The translations under genes and the position numbers were made by a program. DNA of 13,427 nt, from positions 2,906-16,332 of the forward strand of contig JABSPI010000013.1 of NCBI GenBank assembly GCA_013214365.1, in the 5' to 3' direction. The notes under the pieces were generated by a model. The model did no database searches. It was not told where the DNA came from and saw only the letters and a list, made by a program, of their open reading frames with translations. Below are positions 1-5,522 of this stretch, one piece after another. Position 1 is the first letter of the stretch; each line of letters begins with the position of its first letter. This stretch comes from Erythrobacter sp. (GTDB lineage: Bacteria > Pseudomonadota > Alphaproteobacteria > Sphingomonadales > Sphingomonadaceae).

Positions 1-189
1 CAGGTCTGGGCCGCGACCAGCGCAACATTGGAGGGCCAAGGCGCGCTCTATTGCGAAGATTGCCACGTCGCCGCGCGCGACGATGACAGCACTGCCGGTG
101 GCGTGCGCGGCTATGCCATTGATCCCGAGATCGCCGATGCGCTGTGGGCCTTGTCCGAGGACATGACGGGCGAGCGTTTCAGCGCCTGA
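1..189 (+). CDS. Short-chain dehydrogenase/reductase (SDR), C-terminal end only
   Basis: This is the last 62 codons of a gene that begins before the window, read in frame 1 and ending at TGA 187-189. The peptide starts QVWAATS and contains GALYCEDCHVA, then GVRGYAIDPEIADALWALSE. This resembles the C-terminal tail of SDR oxidoreductases of the retinol-dehydrogenase/WW-domain-oxidoreductase-like type, which often have a YCED(C) segment followed by a 'W..SE..TG' ending. The NAD(P)-binding Rossmann part and the YxxxK catalytic motif lie outside the window, so the substrate cannot be inferred. It converges on the hydrolase at 246-1199, with about 56 bases between the stop codons. The family call comes from pattern memory. 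Confidence 0.7.
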   Translation, partial: QVWAATSATLEGQGALYCEDCHVAARDDDSTAGGVRGYAIDPEIADALWALSEDMTGERFSA

Positions 190-214
190 CCCCGCGCAGG
201 TCCGGGTTAGAGTT

Positions 215-247
215 GGGCTCGGTCGGGGCTCAGTGGGGGCTCGGGTT
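215..247. repeat. Three imperfect 11-bp direct repeats between convergent genes
   Basis: The hexamer GGGCTC recurs at 215-220, 226-231 and 237-242, exactly 11 bases apart each time. The five bases between copies vary. The array lies in the short space between two convergent stop codons and touches the hydrolase stop. No T-tract or clear hairpin was found, so I do not call it a terminator. It may be chance slippage in G-rich DNA. Confidence 0.5.
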
Positions 248-1199
248 ATTCCGCGATAAAATCGCGCAGCAAAGCCATCGTATCCTTGGCCTCGCGCGTG
301 GGCACAATCGCCATATAGACATGCGGCGCGGCTTCGTATTCGTAGAGTTTGGCATCAACCCCCGCATCGCGCAACTTGCCCACAAATGTGCGCGAATCGA
401 CGATGAAAACATCATGCCGCCCGGTCCAGATCCGCGTCGGCGGCAACAAAGCGAGATCAGCCGGATCGGTGTAAAGCGGGCTGCATTGTGCGCTGGCGGG
501 GTCACGTTCGCCGGCAAACATCGCGCCGCATGCGCGCAACGTGCCCATTTTGAGCATGATGTCATGCGGCTCGACCGCGGCAACGGCGGGATCGGCCATG
601 GTCATATCAAGCCACGGCGCAAACAAAGCCAGCTTGCCCGGCTGCTTGCCGCCACCATCCTTCGCCGCTTTCGCCAGACGCAGCGCAAGCGAGAGCGCCA
701 TATGACCGCCCGCGCTGTCACCATTGAGGATGATTTTGGCCGGATCATGGCTTTCGCACAATTTGGCAAAGGCCGCATCTGCAAGCGCATCTTGCACGCT
801 GTGCGCGCTTTCGGGCACCACATCATACATTGGCAAGGTCAAGCTGACCCCGCAGGTTTCGACCATCGCCTGAGCCAGCGGCCAGTGTTCCTTGAACATC
901 GGCAAGACAAAGCCGCCGCCATGGAAATACAGCATATGCCATTCACCCGGCCCCGATTTGGGGTGCAAGGTGATCACCTGCTGGCCTTCCGCTTCCCAGC
1001 GTTCCACCTGAAACTTGGCTTCAAAGGCGGCGGGCATGGGCGCGTCTTTAGGCAATTCGCGCCCGGCCATTGCGGCGCGGAATTCATCCGCCTCGTGCGG
1101 AAAGACGCCTTGGCGCTTGCTCATCAACCATTTGACCCCGCGCAGCATCAGGCTGGGCTTGGGGCTGCGCAGTTCGATTGCGGTGTTGGTCAAAATCAT
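246..1199 (-). CDS. Alpha/beta hydrolase, hormone-sensitive-lipase (HSL, family IV) esterase type
   Basis: The protein has 317 residues. It shows the oxyanion-hole motif HGGG (93-96) in the context MLYFHGGGFVLP, and the nucleophile elbow GDSAGG (160-165, Ser162). Asp263 (GRHDVFI) and His293 (APHVYM) complete a plausible Ser-Asp-His triad. This layout is that of bacterial HSL/family IV carboxylesterases, which hydrolyse short- to medium-chain esters and are usually about 300-320 residues long. No signal peptide is evident, so a cytoplasmic location is likely. The start at 1199 is supported by a purine-rich AAGGGAGA just upstream on the minus strand. A perfect TTGACA lies at 1243-1238, but its -10 partner is poor. 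The natural substrate cannot be read from sequence. The gene sits downstream of bufC in the same direction, separated by 159 bases, and I see no functional link. Confidence 0.9.
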   Translation of the reverse strand: MILTNTAIELRSPKPSLMLRGVKWLMSKRQGVFPHEADEFRAAMAGRELPKDAPMPAAFEAKFQVERWEAEGQQVITLHPKSGPGEWHMLYFHGGGFVLPMFKEHWPLAQAMVETCGVSLTLPMYDVVPESAHSVQDALADAAFAKLCESHDPAKIILNGDSAGGHMALSLALRLAKAAKDGGGKQPGKLALFAPWLDMTMADPAVAAVEPHDIMLKMGTLRACGAMFAGERDPASAQCSPLYTDPADLALLPPTRIWTGRHDVFIVDSRTFVGKLRDAGVDAKLYEYEAAPHVYMAIVPTREAKDTMALLRDFIAE

Positions 1200-1214
1200 A
1201 TCTCCCTTTGCGCC

Positions 1215-1243
1215 GACCCTGAACGAGCACGCCCATGTGTCAA
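1215..1243 (-). promoter_or_regulatory. Possible housekeeping promoter for the HSL-type hydrolase
   Basis: On the minus strand a perfect TTGACA (1243-1238) is followed after 17 bases by AGGGTC (1220-1215), about 15 bases before the start codon at 1199. The -35 is ideal. The -10 is weak, though alphaproteobacterial -10 boxes are often degenerate. The rest of 1200-1358 holds a short inverted repeat GTTTCG/CGAAAC (1255-1268) and no recognisable terminator for bufC. Confidence 0.3.
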
Positions 1244-1358
1244 GAAGGCATGCGGTTTCGGACGAAACGATACGGGGGTTTCAGGCCAAACGAAGCGCGT
1301 CTTTTGCCGCTTGGGGTGGTTGTATGCACCATGCCAACCGGTAATCGCCCACAGGTGA

Positions 1359-2198
1359 TCAGGGGTTAAGCCCCACAATCAGCCCCTCTTGCAGCCAGCG
1401 GCCCAAAATCGCGCCAGCCCGCATCGCGGCGTGTTCAACCAATTGCGGCGCGGGGTCCGGATCATCGCCCAATAAGGCGCCGATCATTTCGGCGTAATTC
1501 GCGCCCCCCGCAACCGCATGAAAAGCCGCCGTATGATCCGCCTCGACCATCACGAAAGTGGGACGCTCCCCCTCGCGCCAGACGAGACAGCTTTGGGGAG
1601 AGGCGAGCCGGGCGTGCGACCGATCGGGCGCGTTCGAGCTGGCTGTATCAAGCGCGCGCCACAGCTTTTCGCAATCATGCCCAACCAACCTTGCGGCAGC
1701 GCGCGGTTGCAAGGCAAGACGCAGATTGGCCCATTCCTCATCACCGAAATGCGCCCCGGCCTCGGCGAAATCGGCTGGAGCCATCGCGAGCGTGTCGGGC
1801 GCACTGGCCAATTCGCGCATGGTCCATTCCAACCAAGCCAGCTCGCTCACTTCGGGATTGTCGCCAAACAATTGCGCGCAGGTTTTGTCAAAGCCTGCCC
1901 CCGCCTCATCAATCGTCCAGCCCGAGGGAGGCTGGGTGATTATGTGGTGCATAGAGGCCCGCCGAAACGCCTCTTCGCCAACATAAAGCGCGGTGCGCTC
2001 ATAAAGATCAGCCAGAGCCGCCATCAATGCAGAGCGGTAATTGCCGCGATAGACCGCCATGCCCGCAGCCTGGCGATTGCCCCATCCCGGGGGCAGCGGC
2101 GCCCGATCGTCATGGATCGCTTGCAAGAAGGCCTGCTGGCGCTGAGCAAGGTCGGCGCGGGACGGCTTCGCTGAGGTACCTTCAGAACGTTTGGTCAT
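1359..2198 (-). CDS. bufC: BufC, DUF2063 partner protein of the DUF692 (MNIO) enzyme
   Basis: The protein has 279 residues. The N-terminal third carries the DUF2063 signature: RQQAFLQAI near the start, then VYRGNYRSALMAALADLYERTALYVGEEAFRR and HHIITQPPSGW, and later LAWLEWTMRELA. DUF2063 was once labelled a putative DNA-binding domain. In bufferin loci it instead acts with BufB, probably as the recognition partner that presents the peptide to the MNIO enzyme for cysteine modification. It overlaps the end of bufB by ATGA (start 2198, bufB stop 2197-2195), the usual sign of translational coupling. It is presumably transcribed with bufB from the SigF-type promoter at 3152-3127. The role is inferred from family and context. 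The family assignment is strong. Confidence 0.92.
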   Translation of the reverse strand: MTKRSEGTSAKPSRADLAQRQQAFLQAIHDDRAPLPPGWGNRQAAGMAVYRGNYRSALMAALADLYERTALYVGEEAFRRASMHHIITQPPSGWTIDEAGAGFDKTCAQLFGDNPEVSELAWLEWTMRELASAPDTLAMAPADFAEAGAHFGDEEWANLRLALQPRAAARLVGHDCEKLWRALDTASSNAPDRSHARLASPQSCLVWREGERPTFVMVEADHTAAFHAVAGGANYAEMIGALLGDDPDPAPQLVEHAAMRAGAILGRWLQEGLIVGLNP

Positions 2199-3064
2199 GC
2201 CGGTTCGAGCGCCTTGTGCCCCGCACCGCCAGCAATATTGCGCGCATGGTCCAACTCATCGAGCAGCACGCCAATTGCCGGGATATCCTCATCGCGTTCG
2301 ATCATGGTTGCGACCGGTTGCGGCAACATGGCCACCGCCTTGGCGTACAATTCCCACACCGGATCGGCGACCGCGCGGTCATGTGTATCAATGATAATAT
2401 CGCGTTCAGGCGTGGCCGGATCATGGCCTGCTAGATGGATCTGGCGCACCCGGTCCAGCGGCAGGCCAGCAAGATAATCATCGGCGCAAAAACCGTGATT
2501 GCGCGATGACACATAGATATTGTTCACATCGAGCAGCAGATAGCATCCGCTGCGCTGCCCCATCTGGCTCAGGAATTCCCATTCGGTCATCTCGTCTTCG
2601 GGGAAAGTGAGATAGCTCGACGGGTTTTCGAACAGCATGGCCCGCCCCAGAGCATTTTGCGCCTCGTCAATATTGTCGCACACCACATCCAGCGCGTCGC
2701 GCGTCAGAGGCATGGGCAACAAATCGTGCGAATTGTGCGCGCTCGTCCTAGTCCAGGACAAATGATCCGACACAAACAGGGGATCGATCCGTTGCTCGAG
2801 GATTTTGAGCCGTGCAAGGTGATCGCGATCAAGCCCGCCAGCCGACCCGATCGACATCGAAACACCATGCGCAATGACCGGCAAGCTGGCCCGCACCTGT
2901 TCCAGAATGCGCAGCTGTCGCCCACCTTCGATCATGTAATTTTCGCTGATCACCTCAACGAAATCGACCGCCACATGGCCGCTGAGAAAATCGTCATAAT
3001 GGGTGCGGCGCAGGCCAAGGCCAAAGCCTCCAAAAGGGGGGATCAGTTCGCGCGGCGTCGTCAT
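2195..3064 (-). CDS. bufB: BufB, DUF692 multinuclear non-heme iron oxidative enzyme (MNIO)
   Basis: The protein has 289 residues from the ATG at 3064. It is a TIM-barrel DUF692 protein of typical length. Conserved blocks appear in order: GLGLR (15-19), VISENY (38-43), AHGVSMSIG (65-73), SDHLSW (99-104), DLLPMPLT (114-121), FENPSSYL (145-152), [10 protein letters not shown] (176-185), NHG (189-191), HLAGH (210-214), DTHD (226-229) and IERD (255-258). These supply the His/Glu/Asp/Asn ligands expected for a di- or tri-iron site. In bufferin systems MNIO enzymes with a DUF2063 partner oxidise cysteines of BufA to thiooxazole-type groups. I prefer 3064 over the in-frame ATG at 3115. GGAG lies five bases before 3064, the family-like sequence starts there, and the predicted transcript starts near 3120, leaving almost no leader for 3115. 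Confidence 0.95.
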   Translation of the reverse strand: MTTPRELIPPFGGFGLGLRRTHYDDFLSGHVAVDFVEVISENYMIEGGRQLRILEQVRASLPVIAHGVSMSIGSAGGLDRDHLARLKILEQRIDPLFVSDHLSWTRTSAHNSHDLLPMPLTRDALDVVCDNIDEAQNALGRAMLFENPSSYLTFPEDEMTEWEFLSQMGQRSGCYLLLDVNNIYVSSRNHGFCADDYLAGLPLDRVRQIHLAGHDPATPERDIIIDTHDRAVADPVWELYAKAVAMLPQPVATMIERDEDIPAIGVLLDELDHARNIAGGAGHKALEPA

Positions 3065-3126
3065 AACATCTCCACTAGCAGACAAATGGATCGCACGGGA
3101 CAGGTGTGTGTGCACCTATCTCATAA

Positions 3127-3152
3127 TTCGTGCGCGCGCGCTGCGTGGTTAC
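3127..3152 (-). promoter_or_regulatory. SigF-type ECF promoter (GTAACC-N16-CGAA) for bufBC
   Basis: On the minus strand GTAACC (3152-3147) is followed by exactly 16 bases and then CGAA (3130-3127). I recall this arrangement as the Caulobacter SigF promoter consensus. Transcription would start near 3120, about 56 bases before the bufB start codon at 3064. The element is the mirror of the one at 3213-3238. Its position upstream of a bufferin biosynthesis gene, in a locus that encodes a SigF-like factor, makes it convincing. It has not been tested here. Confidence 0.82.
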
Positions 3153-3182
3153 ATAAAATGCTGCGCTGATCGCCGCCACACG

Positions 3183-3207
3183 GAATGCAAAATGATGTTT
3201 TGCATTC
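3183..3207. repeat. Perfect 10-bp inverted repeat between the divergent bufB and bufA promoters
   Basis: The left arm GAATGCAAAA (3183-3192) and right arm TTTTGCATTC (3198-3207) are perfect reverse complements around a 5-base centre, TGATG. It lies upstream of both -35 boxes: 5 bases from the bufA GTAACC and 30 bases from the bufB one. It has no T-tract beyond the right arm, and a terminator would make little sense here. A dimeric regulator site is the better reading. The inner 19 bp (3186-3204) has a length seen in Fur-superfamily sites, but I cannot assign a regulator. Confidence 0.7.
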
Positions 3208-3212
3208 TGTGT

Positions 3213-3238
3213 GTAACCATTCGCTCCGCCGCCGCGAA
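3213..3238 (+). promoter_or_regulatory. SigF-type ECF promoter (GTAACC-N16-CGAA) for bufA-doxX-sigF-nrsF
   Basis: GTAACC (3213-3218), a 16-base spacer and CGAA (3235-3238) match the remembered Caulobacter SigF consensus in both boxes and in spacing. Transcription would start near 3245, leaving a leader of about 64 bases before bufA at 3309. No other match to the full motif was found in the window apart from the mirrored one at 3152-3127. The sigma factor gene would then be downstream of its own promoter. Confidence 0.84.
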
Positions 3239-3308
3239 ACCTGTGCGGTCCCACGAGCACGCCGTGCTGCGGGACGCTTACTTGCACACGGTTTTTTGGA
3301 GAGAAACT

Positions 3309-3590
3309 ATGAATACCAAATCTATCGCTTCGCTTGCCGGTCTCGCTTTGAGCGCTGGCGTCACCGCTGGTCTTGCGACCGCGCCTGCTGCTGCGCAAGG
3401 TGCCAAAGAGAAATGTTACGGAGTCTCGCTTGCTGGCGAAAATGACTGCGCCGCTGGTCCGGGTACAAGCTGCGCTGGCACTTCAACCCGCGATTATCAA
3501 GGCAATGCCTGGACCTATGTCGACAAAGGGACCTGCACCAGTATCGAAACCCCCAAGGGCAAAGGTTCGCTAACCCCGATCGACCGCTAA
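3309..3590 (+). CDS. bufA: BufA, bufferin precursor peptide (DUF2282), exported copper-binding RiPP
   Basis: The precursor has 93 residues. Residues 1-30 form a Sec-type signal peptide: Lys4, a hydrophobic Ala/Leu/Gly stretch, and a likely cleavage after APAAAQ. The mature part carries four cysteines, C36 (KEKCYG), C47 (ENDCAAG), C55 (TSCAG) and C76 (KGTCTS), in the classic DUF2282 pattern. It ends in a short Lys/Gly tail. In studied bufferins the BufB-BufC pair converts core cysteines to thiooxazole groups, and the peptide is exported to buffer copper in the periplasm. As I recall, the two central cysteines are modified and the outer two form a disulfide. The start at 3309 is supported by GGAGAG at 3298-3303 and by the complete signal peptide. 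An open frame extends upstream to 3003 but crosses the promoter, so it is not used. It heads the plus-strand operon. Confidence 0.93.
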   Translation: MNTKSIASLAGLALSAGVTAGLATAPAAAQGAKEKCYGVSLAGENDCAAGPGTSCAGTSTRDYQGNAWTYVDKGTCTSIETPKGKGSLTPIDR

Positions 3591-3640
3591 TCGGCCTGGG
3601 CAAACCAACCCATCCGGTCTGCTTGCTTGCTTTTCCCATC

Positions 3641-3676
3641 TCGCTTGGGCCACTCTGGCCATATTTACACAAGCGA
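3641..3676 (+). other. Bulged hairpin between bufA and doxX, possible attenuator or mRNA-processing element
   Basis: TCGCTTG (3641-3647) and CAAGCGA (3670-3676) are perfect complements. Directly inside them GGCCA (3648-3652) pairs with TGGCC (3656-3660) over a 3-base loop, leaving a 9-base bulge at 3661-3669. Together they give a 12-bp stem in the 175-base gap between bufA and doxX. There is no T-run after it, so it is not a classic terminator. It could stabilise a short, abundant bufA transcript or reduce readthrough into doxX-sigF-nrsF. Folding energy was not calculated. Confidence 0.4.
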
Positions 3677-3765
3677 TGAGAAGAGTGAGCAAGCGGCCAG
3701 AATCCAATTCATCCGTTTGGCCCATCAGGCAAAAGCCAAACGTCCACATTCCAACGGAGGACATA

Positions 3766-4239
3766 ATGGAAGCGCTTCAATCACTCTGGTCGCGGATCAC
3801 CGGCATTTTGTCGGGGACTGCAATTGAAAGCATCGCCTTGTTGCTCACCCGCATTGCCTTGGGTCTGATCTTCTGGCGCTCTTATGAAACCAAGATCGTG
3901 GATGGTACGTGGCTGGAGATCGATCCGACCCAATACGTCATCTTCGCTAATGAATTCACCGGGCTGCCGCTTTCTCCGGATCTGGCGGTGCCCATGACGG
4001 TCTACGCCGAGTTTCTTTTGCCGATCCTGCTGATTATTGGCCTGTTTAGCCGCTTTGCTGCGGCCGGCCTTGCGGTGATGGCATTGGTGATCCAGATTTT
4101 TGTATTCCCCACTTGGGCGCATTTCTTCGGCTGGGACATCACCGTGCTGGCTATGGCTGGCATCATCATCAGCCGCGGCCCCGGCGTCTTGAGCGTCGAT
4201 CACATCTTGAGCCGCCTGAGCGCGCGTATGGAGGCCTGA
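3766..4239 (+). CDS. bufD: DoxX-family membrane protein of the bufferin operon (BufD-like)
   Basis: The protein has 157 residues and about four membrane segments: roughly 20-38, 74-94, 98-116 and 124-140. It shows the DoxX features LLLTRIALGLIFWRSY near the first helix, YAEFLLPILLIIGLFSRFAA in the middle and a C-terminal ISRGPGVLSVDHIL segment. DoxX-like proteins recur as the fourth gene of bufferin operons. Their job is unsettled, with proposals including a membrane redox or quinone partner for periplasmic peptide maturation. The start at 3766 has GGAGG at 3756-3760 with ideal 5-base spacing. The in-frame ATG at 3676 lies inside the intergenic hairpin and is rejected. It is 13 bases upstream of the sigma factor gene. 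The bufD name is by position and family. Confidence 0.87.
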   Translation: MEALQSLWSRITGILSGTAIESIALLLTRIALGLIFWRSYETKIVDGTWLEIDPTQYVIFANEFTGLPLSPDLAVPMTVYAEFLLPILLIIGLFSRFAAAGLAVMALVIQIFVFPTWAHFFGWDITVLAMAGIIISRGPGVLSVDHILSRLSARMEA

Positions 4240-4252
4240 TCGAGGTAGGGAT

Positions 4253-4783
4253 ATGGTCGCTGACGAGCCAACCTTCGCCCGCCTCATGATGGCAACACAG
4301 GACGGCGATAAAGCCGCGGCCAATGTGTTGCTGGCAGAGGCGGGCGTTTGGCTTGAACGCTATTTCAAACGGCGCATCCCCCCGCACGCCATTGATGATC
4401 TGGTGCAGGAGGTGCTGATTGCGCTTTACACCAAGCGAGCAAGCTGGGATCCGGCGCGTCCGTTTTTGCCATGGATGGCCGCAATCGCGCGCTATCGCTG
4501 GGTCGACCACCTGCGCAAAGTTTATAAACATGAGAGCAAGGAACTGCTTGAAGGCGACGCGGTTGAGGACAGTGACGAAGAAGTCGTGATGTCACGTGTC
4601 AGCCTCGATCGCTTGTTCAAACAATTGCCACACAAACAATCCCAAGTGATCGAATTGGTCAAAATCGGCGGCTTGTCGATCCGCGAAGCCGCTCAAAAAA
4701 CCGGACAGAGCGAAAGTCTGGTCAAAGTGAATATCCATCGGGGCCTTAAGAAATTGGCCGCCTTGGTCGAGGAAGAACAGTAG
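4253..4783 (+). CDS. sigF: ECF-type RNA polymerase sigma factor, SigF/ECF16-like
   Basis: The protein has 176 residues. The sigma2 region includes AIDDLVQEVLIALYTKRASWDP (47-67) and WMAAIARYRWVDHLRK (74-89), the core-binding and -10-recognition segments. Sigma4 (about 122-170) has QLPHKQSQVIELVKIGGLSIREAAQKTGQSESLVKVNIHRGLKKL with a helix-turn-helix for -35 contact. There is no region 3, as expected of ECF factors. The partner is the DUF1109 gene two bases downstream, the pairing known for Caulobacter SigF-NrsF, which responds to heavy metals and oxidative damage and controls bufferin genes. Two matching promoters lie upstream in this same locus, one of which reads into this operon, so positive autoregulation is expected. 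The start at 4253 follows GAGGTAGGG. Exact orthology to Caulobacter sigF is inferred. Confidence 0.9.
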   Translation: MVADEPTFARLMMATQDGDKAAANVLLAEAGVWLERYFKRRIPPHAIDDLVQEVLIALYTKRASWDPARPFLPWMAAIARYRWVDHLRKVYKHESKELLEGDAVEDSDEEVVMSRVSLDRLFKQLPHKQSQVIELVKIGGLSIREAAQKTGQSESLVKVNIHRGLKKLAALVEEEQ

Positions 4784-4785
4784 AA

Positions 4786-5448
4786 ATGGAAAAACACCAA
4801 TCCCGAGATGATCTTATCGCCGCCCTAACGGCTGATATGACACCGGTTAGGCGGGTGAGGCCGCGCGACGGGGCCGCAATGATCGTATGTGCGACACTGG
4901 CGGCGGGAATTGCCTGCGTTGTGTATTATGGTTTTTGGTTTGGCGCTTTGACCGGCGAAGCATCTCCCTTTTATTGGATCAGCAACGGCCTGCTTGGCGT
5001 TGTGGGCGTCGCCAGCACCGCCGCGCTCGTCGCCAGCGCCAATCCGCGCATTGGGCAACGCACCTCCGCCTCGCAATGGAGCACTGCAATCCTGGCGGTC
5101 CTACCCATCGCAGCGATGATCACCCTCATTTCGATCGAGGCCGGGCATGACCATGGAATGGGCATGGATGATCCGGGCCTGCTCTATTGGAAATGCGCCG
5201 CGCGCGGATTGGCCGCCTCTTCGGTGATTGCATTGGCCGGGATTTGGCATTTGCGCCGCGGGGCGCCGGTCTCGCTTGAACGGGCGGGGTGGCTGATCGG
5301 TTTGTCGAGCGGCGCACTTGGCGCGCTGGCTTACAACATCACCTGCCCGCTCGATTCGCTTCTGCATATCGGCTTCTGGCATGTGACACCGGCCTTTATC
5401 GGGGCGATTTTCTGGCGGTTTGCCGCGCCGCCCCTGATCCGCTGGTAA
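4786..5448 (+). CDS. nrsF: NrsF-like DUF1109 membrane anti-sigma factor
   Basis: The protein has 220 residues. A cytoplasmic head (1-28, SRDDLIAALTADMTPVRRVRP) is followed by about six membrane helices (roughly 30-52, 63-84, 100-117, 138-155, 168-187, 193-214). Cys137 (YWKCAARG) and Cys187 (ITCPLDS) are the two conserved cysteines of the family. Their 50-residue spacing equals that of the C131/C181 pair I recall as essential for NrsF to release SigF. The loop just before Cys137 reads GHDHGMGMDD (120-129), with two His and two Met that could touch a soft metal. The gene begins two bases after the sigF stop, so the two are coupled. It is expected to hold SigF at the membrane until stress alters the cysteines. 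Confidence 0.92.
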   Translation: MEKHQSRDDLIAALTADMTPVRRVRPRDGAAMIVCATLAAGIACVVYYGFWFGALTGEASPFYWISNGLLGVVGVASTAALVASANPRIGQRTSASQWSTAILAVLPIAAMITLISIEAGHDHGMGMDDPGLLYWKCAARGLAASSVIALAGIWHLRRGAPVSLERAGWLIGLSSGALGALAYNITCPLDSLLHIGFWHVTPAFIGAIFWRFAAPPLIRW

Positions 5449-5455
5449 ACCGCCA
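5413..5455 (+). other. Inverted repeat across the nrsF stop codon, weak terminator candidate
   Basis: TGGCGGTTT (5413-5421) and AAACCGCCA (5447-5455) are perfect 9-bp complements separated by 25 bases. They span the nrsF stop. The loop is long and no T-run follows, so factor-independent termination is doubtful. The remaining 5456-5522 shows no obvious strong promoter for ispG. Transcription of ispG from the upstream operon cannot be excluded. Confidence 0.28.
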
Positions 5456-5522
5456 ACCGGGCTGAACACAGCGCGCTCTTGCATCATTGCCCCGTGGGCT
5501 TTGCGCGCCTATAGCGATGGTC

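Noticed and set aside
144..1358. 404-codon open frame on the plus strand across the hydrolase
   Set aside because: It is antisense to a hydrolase with intact HGGG, GDSAGG, Asp and His motifs. The plus-strand peptide is Arg/His-rich and resembles no family.
3065..3115. 17-residue N-terminal extension of BufB from the ATG at 3115
   Set aside because: The predicted transcript starts near 3120, there is no ribosome site for 3115, and GGAG precedes 3064.
3003..3308. N-terminal extension of the bufA frame
   Set aside because: It crosses the divergent promoter region and would bury the signal peptide. A good ribosome site precedes 3309.
5413..5455. Strong rho-independent terminator after nrsF
   Set aside because: The stems pair, but the loop is 25 bases and there is no T-tract, so it is kept only as a weak candidate.
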